Shown in pieces: positions 7,525 to 16,110 of a stretch of DNA of 64,000 nucleotides. A model generated the notes under the pieces. It did no database searches and was not told the DNA's origin. It saw only the letters and a list, made by a program, of their open reading frames with translations. This DNA is from Lachnospiraceae bacterium (GTDB lineage Bacteria > Bacillota > Clostridia > Lachnospirales > Lachnospiraceae): assembly GCA_015056905.1 (NCBI GenBank), contig SVFI01000011.1, positions 1 to 64,000 on the forward strand, in the 5' to 3' direction. The position numbers were made by a program, and so were the translations under genes. Numbering within the stretch: position 1 is the stretch's first letter; the number at the start of each line of letters is the position of its first letter.

Positions 7525-10500
7525 CTAATGTTCTCCAAATAATTTTTCCGTCAAAATCGACGCCGTCTCATATCTGTGTATCAATTCACGCTTGGTACGT
7601 TCATCTCCCAGTTTCTCACTCATAATAATATCATTGAGAAGTCCGTATCTGGTTTCCGCTTCCTCTCCGGTCATGTCGCTCTTTTCCAGACATCCGCTTT
7701 CCGTCAGCATTTTTTCACTGCCCTGCTGCTCCATAAAATAGTACTGCAGACGTTCCCCGAAAAAGAGAACAAAATTGTGACAGTAATAGCCGGCACAAAC
7801 CTCCGCAAGCTTCACGCGGAAATATTGTTCGCTCTGTCCTTCCTTTAAATAATGCAGCGTCACATCTCTTCCCGGCGCCGTCCTGTATTCCAGATAGGTG
7901 AGCTCCGCATACGGCGTAAGCCACGGAATAAAATCAACAAACTTTGTAAAAAACGGAACATACTGTGCCTGCGTTATCATATCGTTGACCATCTGTGTAA
8001 TAAGTGCCATCTGCGGTTCCGTGTACGAATCTTTTTCCGTCGCCATATAGTACAGATAAGCAACTCTGCTCACGCGGTCCATCTCGTAACCGCCGGACAA
8101 CATCTGTTCAAGCACACGGAACACATATTCCTGAGGAAGTTGCTGTTTTACAAAATATCGGTATGTCAAATCAGAAATATATGCTTTGACAACACTTTCT
8201 CTTTTGTTGTGACCTGCATAATATGCAAACACTTCCGCAATTTCTGAAAGATATCCATGTGAAAACAAATACGCCTGTAAAATCCTTTCCGCAACCGCTG
8301 ACGCGTCCACATCAAAACTCACACTCGCCTTCCACACATCTCTCATCTGTTTTAGTGTCCCTTCAAAATAACGGCACAAATAGGTAAGCATTTCCTGTGT
8401 ATATTTCCCGAGACGGAATGTGTAACTTACAAGCGCCATAAGCTTGTCATCAAATCCTTTTTCGCTCTCAAGACATCTTCCGATCAATCTTGTCAACGAC
8501 TTGGCGGACACATTTTCAAAGCCGTAGTCAAAAAGGATTTCCAGTGCTTTTTTATCCTTTTCCATGTACACAAGATAGCGCACGACATCCGCTCTTTCTC
8601 CGGCCGTTGCGCTGCGCATATCATACTTTTGAAGAAGTAATTCTATCTTGTCATATTGTTCATTGTCAAAATACAGTTTCAAAAGCTTACTGCCGATTTC
8701 ATGGCGATAAACATCGTCTACCTCATCACTGAGCACCAGCTTTTCATAAATCGGCCAAAACTGCTCGCCTGCCTGTTCCGGTGTCCCGCCAATATAGGCG
8801 CGGTACATTAAAAATCCGATGCCGTCCTCATCCTGCTCCTCAAAATACATAGCCAGCTTCTCCACCGCCATCAGCTTCGTATCCGTCCACTTCCGACTGT
8901 CGCAGAAACGATTTCCGTGTGCATCTTCCAACAGCACAACATAGTCGGATGTATAACAGTCCACATACGCCCTCTGCTTCTCAATCGGATACACCGCCTC
9001 TTTGCTCAGATTCTCCTGCAGCACTACAACATTAACCGCCTTTGCGCTCTTAACTTTAATCAAATGGCGGAATGCTATTTTTTGAATTTTATCCTGCGGA
9101 ATCTTCTGCTCATCACAACCGAGTAAATATCGGTAAAGCACCGCGAGATTCTCGCTGATTATCCCTTTTTCCATCTGCCCGAAAGCAAACTCTTTTATCT
9201 TAGATTCGTACTGTCGGAACAATTCCGGTATTTCACCCCGGTGCCGAACCAAAAGTGAAAAAAGATACGCTTTTCTTCTCTCATCCAGCTCACAGTGATA
9301 TGCAAAATACATAAGAACCGCGCGCGGCGGAAGCCTGTCCACCCTCGTGTCAGCCGACATCATATAATACTCATAAAGCGATGTGATACGGAGCTGCTTC
9401 TCAACAGCGCGCGCGTACCACGGAAAGCTTTCCGCGCTGCACATTCCGCTGCGCACCATCAACGTACAGATTGCATGCAGCATCTCATCGGACGGATATT
9501 CTTCATAACAGAGAGACAAAAATGCAAACAGCGCCGGTGACATTTCCTTTTTGCGCACAACAATTTCCGTCACCCTCTGTGCCATTGATTCCGTATATAA
9601 ACCATATCGCAGCCCGAAGCGAAGCACACTGACTTCAAACGCATCCGCCTCGGACAAATATGCAAGACTCTCCTTGTATATCGAGAAAGTCTCCAGATAG
9701 AGAATCGGATTCCTGCTTCCAAACTCATACTGCTGTCTGTAAATCGCCAGCCGCTCCTGCGGCGAAAGTTTTTCTCCGCACATCCTGACATACAGACACG
9801 CAAGAAACATCTCATTCGGATACTTTTCATACAATCTGCAAATTTGCTCCTTTGCGCTCCTTGCAAACGCCTCCTGAGATTCCAAAAGAGAACGCACATA
9901 CAGATAATATCCATACTGTACCGGTTCCATATCCGCCTGCTGCTGTGTTTTCTCGATATGGGAAAGCACCCATCTGGCCTCGCTTTCACGCCCCATTTCC
10001 AAAAGAATATGCATCTGGCACAGTCTTCCGAACAGATTTCTTCCATATCCTGCATTGATTTGCTCTATAGTCTTTTCCGCCGCCTTTAGGCTATGCGATG
10101 CATTCGAATCAGAAGTTGCATAAGCAATATAATCGCGCATAAGCTGCGCCATCAATTTGCGGGATTCTTTTAAGCTCTCTGCCTTCCTTGACACTTTGGA
10201 CGACATCTCAACAATAACGGGAATCTCATGTATTCCCCCTTCATATTCGAAAACAAGGGCTCCGATATTACTTCCCGGTTTAAGCCATGACGCATCAATC
10301 CGGAACGCAACTTGGCATTCCTCCCCGTCAAAATCAACATTGGACACACTTGTCTGCACCGGAACAAGAAACTCTCCTTTGGCCGTGACATCCGCATACA
10401 TATATCCCCATCCGGAGCATACAAGCGTCACATACTCCTGCTGCCCGTCCGTCACGTCTTTTAAAAGCAATCCCTCTTCCCTGACACTGTATGTATTCTT

Positions 10501-11067
10501 ACTCTTCTTGCTGATGCCCACGAGAAATTCATCTACATTGTGCTGATTATCCTCATGTACGGAAAGTCCGCGGTACAAATCATAATACTTGCGGTCATGA
10601 CCGTAAAAGAGCATTGAAAAATCTTTTGTATAAAAGAGCCTAACCGCTTCTTCCCAATGTTCTCTCGCCAAATTTGCAAAATGGAACAGATTGCGAATCT
10701 CTCCGAGGGATGTTTCCGCCAGCGGCCGGCGGATGGAAACAGTGAACGGGATGTGGTATTCTCCCGCCTCGGACAGGATGCACAATTCTCCCTTTTCGGT
10801 GTTTCCCACTTCAAGCCCCGTCGTATCAAATCGGTAGACCAGCTCACCTTCTTTTCCTATGAAATCGGGAATGCGGCACTGCATACGGTAGTGATTGGAA
10901 TAGAAAAACATATGAAGCTCACAACCGCTGCGCGAACGCACCGATATCGTACCATCAAGCACCTCTCCCTCCAATGCAGTCAGCTCCAGTCGGTTCTCGG
11001 AAACCTCCAGCACTTCATCCTCATATTTCATCGTCTGCTCTGCCAAACATCTCTCAATTCTGTACAT
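7525..11067 (-). CDS. Giant beta-sandwich/helical-repeat protein (DUF5717-type, from memory)
   Basis: A 1180-residue protein. The ATG at 11067 is preferred because GGTGA lies five bases before it; an upstream TTG at 11088 is possible. Residues 1-300 are beta-rich and read as two or three Ig-like modules, each ending in a phrase such as EYHIPFTVSIRRP or IHEIPVIVEMS. Residues 310-1150 are almost wholly alpha-helical, with frequent Tyr and short helix pairs like a TPR or solenoid scaffold. No signal peptide, membrane helix or catalytic motif is visible, so it is likely a cytosolic scaffold. It leads the four-gene operon and is divergent from a metal-regulator gene. Similar proteins of this size are, to my memory, restricted to Lachnospiraceae-like Clostridia. 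Confidence 0.75.
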   Translation of the reverse strand: MYRIERCLAEQTMKYEDEVLEVSENRLELTALEGEVLDGTISVRSRSGCELHMFFYSNHYRMQCRIPDFIGKEGELVYRFDTTGLEVGNTEKGELCILSEAGEYHIPFTVSIRRPLAETSLGEIRNLFHFANLAREHWEEAVRLFYTKDFSMLFYGHDRKYYDLYRGLSVHEDNQHNVDEFLVGISKKSKNTYSVREEGLLLKDVTDGQQEYVTLVCSGWGYMYADVTAKGEFLVPVQTSVSNVDFDGEECQVAFRIDASWLKPGSNIGALVFEYEGGIHEIPVIVEMSSKVSRKAESLKESRKLMAQLMRDYIAYATSDSNASHSLKAAEKTIEQINAGYGRNLFGRLCQMHILLEMGRESEARWVLSHIEKTQQQADMEPVQYGYYLYVRSLLESQEAFARSAKEQICRLYEKYPNEMFLACLYVRMCGEKLSPQERLAIYRQQYEFGSRNPILYLETFSIYKESLAYLSEADAFEVSVLRFGLRYGLYTESMAQRVTEIVVRKKEMSPALFAFLSLCYEEYPSDEMLHAICTLMVRSGMCSAESFPWYARAVEKQLRITSLYEYYMMSADTRVDRLPPRAVLMYFAYHCELDERRKAYLFSLLVRHRGEIPELFRQYESKIKEFAFGQMEKGIISENLAVLYRYLLGCDEQKIPQDKIQKIAFRHLIKVKSAKAVNVVVLQENLSKEAVYPIEKQRAYVDCYTSDYVVLLEDAHGNRFCDSRKWTDTKLMAVEKLAMYFEEQDEDGIGFLMYRAYIGGTPEQAGEQFWPIYEKLVLSDEVDDVYRHEIGSKLLKLYFDNEQYDKIELLLQKYDMRSATAGERADVVRYLVYMEKDKKALEILFDYGFENVSAKSLTRLIGRCLESEKGFDDKLMALVSYTFRLGKYTQEMLTYLCRYFEGTLKQMRDVWKASVSFDVDASAVAERILQAYLFSHGYLSEIAEVFAYYAGHNKRESVVKAYISDLTYRYFVKQQLPQEYVFRVLEQMLSGGYEMDRVSRVAYLYYMATEKDSYTEPQMALITQMVNDMITQAQYVPFFTKFVDFIPWLTPYAELTYLEYRTAPGRDVTLHYLKEGQSEQYFRVKLAEVCAGYYCHNFVLFFGERLQYYFMEQQGSEKMLTESGCLEKSDMTGEEAETRYGLLNDIIMSEKLGDERTKRELIHRYETASILTEKLFGEH

Positions 11068-11106
11068 CCTTCTCACCACACTTTCCAAGCAGAAACTCTT
11101 TCTGTA

Positions 11107-11139
11107 AGTATATCATTTTTCGAATTATTGTGGTATACT
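11107..11139. promoter_or_regulatory. Divergent overlapping extended -10 promoters
   Basis: A TGATATACT element on the minus strand (-10 at 11107-11112) faces the giant-protein operon, and TGGTATACT on the plus strand (-10 at 11134-11139) faces the regulator gene. The two -10 boxes are inverted and 21 bases apart, so the -35 region of each overlaps the -10 of the other. Polymerase binding should be mutually exclusive, and one repressor could cover both. Confidence 0.6.
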
Positions 11140-11170
11140 TAAAACATCATTTTTAGGAAGGAATTCTATT

Positions 11171-11527
11171 ATGCATATAAACGAATCCGCAGAGAATTAT
11201 TTGGAAACCATATTAGTGCTGAGCCGCAAGCTCCCGGTTGTCCGTTCCGTTGACATTGCAACCGAGCTCAACTTTAAGAAATCAAGCATCAGCATCGCTA
11301 TGAAAAATCTTCGCGAAAAGAATTATATCACCGTCACGGATGCAGGGTTTATCTATCTGACCGATGCCGGGAAAGAAATCGCAGAGATGGTTTTGGAGCG
11401 CCATGAAGTTCTCACGCACTGGCTTGTAAGCATGGGGGTTCCTGAGGACATAGCTTCCGAAGATGCCTGCAAAATAGAGCATGTCATCAGCAGACAGAGC
11501 TTCGAAGCTATCAAAAACCGGTTATAA
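11171..11527 (+). CDS. DtxR/MntR-family metal-dependent transcriptional regulator
   Basis: A 118-residue winged-helix regulator. The N-terminal helix ESAENYLETILVLS, the recognition region FKKSSISIAMKNL, the wing Y-I-T-V-T-D and the dimerisation helices (EVLTHWLVSMGV, then ACKIEHVIS) match the iron/manganese-dependent repressor family. Candidate metal ligands include Glu and His in ERHEVLTHW and in CKIEHV. The C-terminal SH3-like domain of DtxR is absent, as in MntR. It is divergent from the giant-protein operon with overlapping promoters, so it may control that operon as well as itself. The metal is unknown. Confidence 0.85.
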   Translation: MHINESAENYLETILVLSRKLPVVRSVDIATELNFKKSSISIAMKNLREKNYITVTDAGFIYLTDAGKEIAEMVLERHEVLTHWLVSMGVPEDIASEDACKIEHVISRQSFEAIKNRL

Positions 11528-11529
11528 CA

Positions 11530-12792
11530 TCATTCCGCAATGCGCGTTACCCCGACATAAATATTGGATATTTCATACCATGTCGGATAATCGGTAATCC
11601 CTGTCTGCGGAAGCCGAAATATACCTTGAAACGTGCGGACGGCCTCGGCTGTCCGTTCTCCATATATACCGTCTGCCGTCACCGTAGGAATGGCAGGATA
11701 ATTTTGTGCAATCCGGTTGAGTTGGTTCTGGAGCTGCCTTACTTTATCACCGGATGCACCGATTTCCAAATTGTATCCCGGCCACGAAGCCGGAATTCCC
11801 GCAATCGCTTCCGTTGTGTTGATGTACATATCATTTCCGAAGTAATACCTTATGATTTCTATCGCCGAGTACCCCTCTTCCGCCAGATACTGGCTTCCCC
11901 ACTGTTTCAGCCCATCACAATTTGTTCTTCTTCCGTCACAATAGCCTGCAAAAATCGGCTGTTTTACCCCCGGCCGCGACAAGTAATTGGCAAAAATGCT
12001 GTCCACAATCCTGTCCATATTTTCATAAGTATTTCTTCCGTAAATCCACTTCTGGTCAAATGCCGTAGAGCTGGTAATCGTGAAATCGTACCCCTTTCCC
12101 CGATACCACTCCGTAAACACCCGATTGAGTGTCACCGACAAAATACAAAGCGTATTGGCATAAATTGCCGCCTCGTCCCATGTCGCATAAATCTCAGACG
12201 AAACAACATTCTTAATATAATCCTTATATCTCACATAATAATTCGGTGCACTTGCATCGGACGGAACTCCGTCATGTACGATCACATATTCCGGAATCAC
12301 CACGCGTGAGAGCACAATTTCTCCCGTTTCTGCCATCGGCTTAATCTCCGACTCAGGAATTTTTGCCGGGTAATCTCCGTAAAGTGTATGCTCCGGAATA
12401 TTGATATCCTCCTCTCTCCGATTCATACTTTCTAACGGGTTCATTATGACATTCTGAACAGCCGTACGTCCTGCAAGCAGCTCACTCCCCGTAATTAAAA
12501 CCGGTTCATATCCCGGTGCCTCCACCAGAATATTATATTCAGAATAAGGCTGAACCTCAGAAGGCGAAAGACTCAGTTCAATCGGCGGTGTTGCCAGCTC
12601 AATATTTTCTGTTTCTCCGCTTTCATTCGTCGACAGTTCTTCCAATACCTGTTCCGGTTCACCGCTGTAAGAAATGCTGACTCTGGCATTTTCTACCGGT
12701 ATCGCACCAATTGAGCTGGTCACTTGAATTCCTAAAAAACCCCTATCAACCATATCCTCTATCTGTGCCTGTTTCATATTATTTTTAAGCAT
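11530..12792 (-). CDS. Peptidoglycan-binding protein with SpoIID-like region
   Basis: A 420-residue protein. Residues about 18-120 look like a carboxypeptidase-regulatory or Ig-like beta domain (LGIQVTS through NVIMNPLES). Residues about 175-320 resemble the SpoIID/LytB core: SSEIYATWDEAAIYANT, then FDQKWIYGR and PIFAGYCDGRRTNC. The C-terminal 75 residues form a PG_binding_1 domain (GASGDKVRQLQNQLN, then DGIYGERTAEAV). No signal peptide is seen, which suits a spore-coat or cortex-associated protein. The start codon abuts the T-run of the upstream gene's terminator, and the only Shine-Dalgarno-like AGAGG lies inside that hairpin. It converges on the DtxR-type gene with a two-base gap. Confidence 0.75.
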   Translation of the reverse strand: MLKNNMKQAQIEDMVDRGFLGIQVTSSIGAIPVENARVSISYSGEPEQVLEELSTNESGETENIELATPPIELSLSPSEVQPYSEYNILVEAPGYEPVLITGSELLAGRTAVQNVIMNPLESMNRREEDINIPEHTLYGDYPAKIPESEIKPMAETGEIVLSRVVIPEYVIVHDGVPSDASAPNYYVRYKDYIKNVVSSEIYATWDEAAIYANTLCILSVTLNRVFTEWYRGKGYDFTITSSTAFDQKWIYGRNTYENMDRIVDSIFANYLSRPGVKQPIFAGYCDGRRTNCDGLKQWGSQYLAEEGYSAIEIIRYYFGNDMYINTTEAIAGIPASWPGYNLEIGASGDKVRQLQNQLNRIAQNYPAIPTVTADGIYGERTAEAVRTFQGIFRLPQTGITDYPTWYEISNIYVGVTRIAE

Positions 12793-12836
12793 AAAAAAAC
12801 CTCTGCATTTTTTACTATCATATGCAGAGGTTTTCT
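12793..12836 (-). terminator. Terminator of the YtrA-type ABC operon, overlapping the next start
   Basis: A 12-bp stem (AAAACCTCTGCA with TGCAGAGGTTTT, loop of 15) is followed on the minus strand by a T-run that directly touches the ATG at 12792. The 3' stem carries the AGAGG that would serve as ribosome site for the downstream gene. Confidence 0.85.
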
Positions 12837-12856
12837 ATTCTGTTATTTTCTGCCCG

Positions 12857-13669
12857 CTACTCGAGGTTTAATTTATTTTTCATGATGTAATGTGTCGCAA
12901 AGTAAAATCCAGCCGCCAATGCTGCCATCAAGACAAATATAATCAGAAGAAACGTAATCATAAAATTCATTTCATCAAAACTGCTGATAGAATACGGATC
13001 CACAGACAGTGTCATAAACATCGACAGATAAGAAGATACGGTCTGAATCAACATATAAATTCCGATATAAACACCGATGGCACCGAGCACTTTCTGCTTC
13101 TTAAATGTCTGTCCGATGCTGATGGAAGCATATCCCATGAAGATACTCATCAGCTGGGATACAACCATCAGCAGAATATATAATATAATAACGGCTATCA
13201 CTCTCGCATCATAATCCGCAAGTACGAAAACGTTACGCAGCTCCGACCAAAATTCGCTTCTCTCTTCACCCGGTATCGCAGCAAAAACCAGTGAAAAAAT
13301 TGCACCGAACATAACAACGGTACTGATCACCATCCAGATGACCGCAACCAATGTTTTAGACCAGATAAGCTGATGCGGAGTTACCGGAAGCGTATGCATC
13401 AAATATCCCTGATCCGTGTACAGATTCCGGTAAAAGCGGATGAAGAAATAGAAGGTAACTACCATGCTAAGCGCAACGATGCTGGCGATAAAGAACATCA
13501 TATAGACAACAACCGTAACCGCCACAAATTCATTTTTATCCATGGCGTTCCATGTCTCATTGTTCAGGAAAAGGCATCCGATTAAAGTCAGTCCGGCTAC
13601 GATTAAGTTAAAAATTGCAACCAGACGCCAAGTATCTTTCCATTCATGTACAAATAATTTCTTTAACAT
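12857..13669 (-). CDS. ABC exporter membrane subunit (YtrC/D-like)
   Basis: A 270-residue membrane protein with six predicted helices, beginning LFVHEWKDTWRL and carrying the cytoplasmic phrase MHTLPVTPHQLIWSKTLV, typical of ABC-2-type permeases paired with GntR regulators in Firmicutes. It would form the pore for the ATPase encoded just upstream. Its ATG overlaps the ATPase stop by seven bases, so the pair is coupled. Related operons respond to cell-wall-active antibiotics; whether this one does is unknown. Confidence 0.85.
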   Translation of the reverse strand: MLKKLFVHEWKDTWRLVAIFNLIVAGLTLIGCLFLNNETWNAMDKNEFVAVTVVVYMMFFIASIVALSMVVTFYFFIRFYRNLYTDQGYLMHTLPVTPHQLIWSKTLVAVIWMVISTVVMFGAIFSLVFAAIPGEERSEFWSELRNVFVLADYDARVIAVIILYILLMVVSQLMSIFMGYASISIGQTFKKQKVLGAIGVYIGIYMLIQTVSSYLSMFMTLSVDPYSISSFDEMNFMITFLLIIFVLMAALAAGFYFATHYIMKNKLNLE

Positions 13670-14364
13670 GCGAACACCTCCCTGAAATAAGCATCTACTG
13701 TCTTTCCATGCTTTTCTCTGATATCATCTACAGGCATCTGAAGAACAATCTGTCCCTGTTTGATGAACACAACATCATCCAGAATATTTTCGATATCTGA
13801 TATCAGATGTGTACAAATAATCACGGAAGCTTCCGGATTGTAATTGCTGATAATCGTGCGGATAATATAATCTCTCGCCGCCGGATCCACACCGGCAATC
13901 GGCTCATCCAGGATAAACAAGTCCGCATCTCTGCTCATCACAAGAATCAGCTGTACTTTTTCCTTCGTACCTTTGGAAAGCGTCTTCATTCTCGCCTTCG
14001 GCTCAATACCGAGGGATGCGAGCATTTCTTTCGCACGCTCCGGTTTAAAGTCCTCATAAAAATCTTCAAAAAACGCAAGCATATCCGCCACAGTTCTCTG
14101 CGCTTCAAGATAAGTTCTCTCAGGGAGATAAGAGACCCTTTTCTTTGTCTCAACGCCCGGTTCACTTCCGTTGACAAGCACAGCCCCCTCCGTCGGTTTC
14201 AAAAGACCGTTAATCATTTTAATCAGCGTTGTCTTTCCGCTCCCGTTCGGTCCTAAAAGCCCTACGATATGCCCCTTTTCAATCTTCAAATTGAGTCCTG
14301 CAACAGCCGGAACTCCATTTGTGTAGCACTTTGTCAGCCCTACGCATTCCACTAATGCACTCAT
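13663..14364 (-). CDS. ABC exporter ATP-binding subunit (YtrB-like)
   Basis: A 233-residue ATPase. Walker A is GPNGSGKTT, the Q-loop region is SYLPER, the signature is degenerate (LSKGTKEKVQ), Walker B is LFILDEPIAGVDP, and the switch His is in ICTHLI. The LSKG signature is usual in this exporter subclass. It overlaps both neighbours: its start shares a base with the GntR stop and its end runs into the permease start. It energises the adjacent membrane subunit, probably for export or antimicrobial peptide resistance. Confidence 0.92.
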   Translation of the reverse strand: MSALVECVGLTKCYTNGVPAVAGLNLKIEKGHIVGLLGPNGSGKTTLIKMINGLLKPTEGAVLVNGSEPGVETKKRVSYLPERTYLEAQRTVADMLAFFEDFYEDFKPERAKEMLASLGIEPKARMKTLSKGTKEKVQLILVMSRDADLFILDEPIAGVDPAARDYIIRTIISNYNPEASVIICTHLISDIENILDDVVFIKQGQIVLQMPVDDIREKHGKTVDAYFREVFAC

Positions 14365-14732
14365 TATTTTTCCTCCTTATACACATTCTTTGCCAGGTCA
14401 AGTGTCTCTTCCTGACTAAATCCGATTTCCCTCATTTTTTTGAAAAATTGCTCTATTTCCATTTTTGCAATTGTTTCCTTGACTTCGCGAATCATCGATT
14501 CATCCTCCGTCACAATTCTGCCGCTCGTACGCATTGTCGTAATCAAACCGCTTCTCTCCAGTTCCATAAACGCCTTCTGCATTGTGTTCGGATTCACGCC
14601 CGCCTCAGCCGCAAGCTCCCGCACACTTGGCAGTTTACTTCCGCTCGGATAATAGCCTGACACAATCTGAATCTGTATCTTCTCAACAATCTGCGAATAA
14701 ATCGGTCTGTCATTGTTTAATTCCCACGCCAT
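14364..14732 (-). CDS. GntR-family regulator, YtrA subfamily
   Basis: A 122-residue repressor. The winged helix-turn-helix spans residues 8-75: RPIYSQIVEKIQIQIVSG, LPSVRELAAEAGVNPNT and GLITTMRTSGRIV. The short C-terminal tail of about 45 residues is the YtrA-type dimerisation helix pair, too small for a ligand domain. First gene of the regulator-ATPase-permease operon, which it is expected to repress. The ribosome site is GGAGAG. Confidence 0.92.
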   Translation of the reverse strand: MAWELNNDRPIYSQIVEKIQIQIVSGYYPSGSKLPSVRELAAEAGVNPNTMQKAFMELERSGLITTMRTSGRIVTEDESMIREVKETIAKMEIEQFFKKMREIGFSQEETLDLAKNVYKEEK

Positions 14733-14833
14733 ACCTTCTCTCCTTTCTTTTTTGAAATGTGTTTTGTTTGTATTACTGTACTACTCTTTTAATACAATAA
14801 TACAGCATTTTTTTCATTTGTCAACACCTAAAT

Positions 14834-14873
14834 TAAAAAAAAGACAGAAAAAACATTTTCATGTCTTTTCTGC
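14834..14873 (-). terminator. Terminator after ilvE
   Basis: A 12-bp stem (CAGAAAAGACAT/ATGTTTTTTCTG on the minus strand, one G-U-type pair) with a four-base loop is followed by a run of T, 35 bases after the ilvE stop. Confidence 0.8.
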
Positions 14874-14907
14874 CTCTCTTATCATCTTTTCATCCAACCG
14901 GCAGCGA

Positions 14908-15933
14908 TTAGCAAATCACCTTAATCCAGCCTTCCGGTGCCTCGATGGTTCCCATCTGAATACCTGTCAATGTATCATATAATTTCTGAATGGTCGGTCC
15001 CATCTTTTCCATTCCGCTCGGGAAGGATATTTCTTCTCCATGATTTACAATTTTACCAACCGGAGAAATGACTGCTGCCGTTCCGCAAAGACCACATTCC
15101 GCAAAATCTTTCACTTCATCAATGAAGACTTCTCTCTCCTCAACTTCGAGTCCCAAGTACTCTTTTGCAACATACATAAGTGAACGACGTGTAATAGAAG
15201 GAAGAATACTATCCGACTTCGGAGTTACGACTTTATTGTCCTTTGTTATAAATAAGAAGTTAGCTCCACCTGTCTCTTCTACTTTCGTTCTTGTCGCCGC
15301 ATCCAGATACATGTTTTCATCATAACCTTCTTCATGTGCTGTCACAATCGCATGAAGACTCATAGCATAGTTAAGACCCGCTTTGATGTGACCTGTTCCG
15401 CAAGGTGCGGCTCTGTCATAATCACTCACCTTAAGTGTCAACGGTTTTGCTCCCCCCTTAAAGTATGGTCCTACCGGTGTTGCAAATACTCTGAACTGAT
15501 ATTCATCCGCCGGTTTTACACCGATCACCGGATTACTTCCAAACATATACGGTCTTAAATACAGAGATGCACCTGAACCATACGGCGGTACATAAGCAGC
15601 GTTAGCTTCTACTGTTTTTGCAATAGCTTCCACAAATTTATCTTCCGGATATACCGGCATTTCCAATCGACGTGCAGAATCTGCCATACGCGCTGCATTT
15701 AAATCAGGGCGGAACACAACAATCTTTCCGTCCTTCGTTGTATACGCCTTCATTCCCTCAAAAATTGTCTGTGCATACTGAAGTACACCTGCGCATTCAT
15801 TGATTACAACCGTCGCATCCTCTGTCAAAACACCTTCATCCCATGCTCCGTCTTTATAGTTCGACACAAATCTCTTGTCTGTCTGGATATATCCGAAACC
15901 GAGGTTTGACCAGTCGATATTTTTCTTTTCCAT
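14908..15933 (-). CDS. ilvE: Branched-chain amino acid aminotransferase
   Basis: A 341-residue PLP enzyme of fold type IV that interconverts Leu, Ile and Val with their 2-oxo acids using 2-oxoglutarate. The Schiff-base Lys is K184 in CGTGHIKAGLNYA. The family motif EETGGANFLF follows, and the GxxATPVGPY and SLYLRPY segments mark the bacterial/mitochondrial large BCAT group. Length is as expected. It is monocistronic, with a GGAAG ribosome site and its own terminator. No T-box is visible upstream. Confidence 0.95.
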   Translation of the reverse strand: MEKKNIDWSNLGFGYIQTDKRFVSNYKDGAWDEGVLTEDATVVINECAGVLQYAQTIFEGMKAYTTKDGKIVVFRPDLNAARMADSARRLEMPVYPEDKFVEAIAKTVEANAAYVPPYGSGASLYLRPYMFGSNPVIGVKPADEYQFRVFATPVGPYFKGGAKPLTLKVSDYDRAAPCGTGHIKAGLNYAMSLHAIVTAHEEGYDENMYLDAATRTKVEETGGANFLFITKDNKVVTPKSDSILPSITRRSLMYVAKEYLGLEVEEREVFIDEVKDFAECGLCGTAAVISPVGKIVNHGEEISFPSGMEKMGPTIQKLYDTLTGIQMGTIEAPEGWIKVIC

Positions 15934-16110
15934 CTTCCCGCTTCCTTTCGTAACGCAGCTCTACTGTACACCAAGCCACTTTATACAAGAAACAGTTTAC
16001 CACCGCCGATTTTATGCTGTCAATATATCATTTTTTCATATAGAATATAGCGAAAAATTATGGTATACTTTTTGTTACGGAAACTAAATTTCAAACAAAG
16101 GACTGTTACT

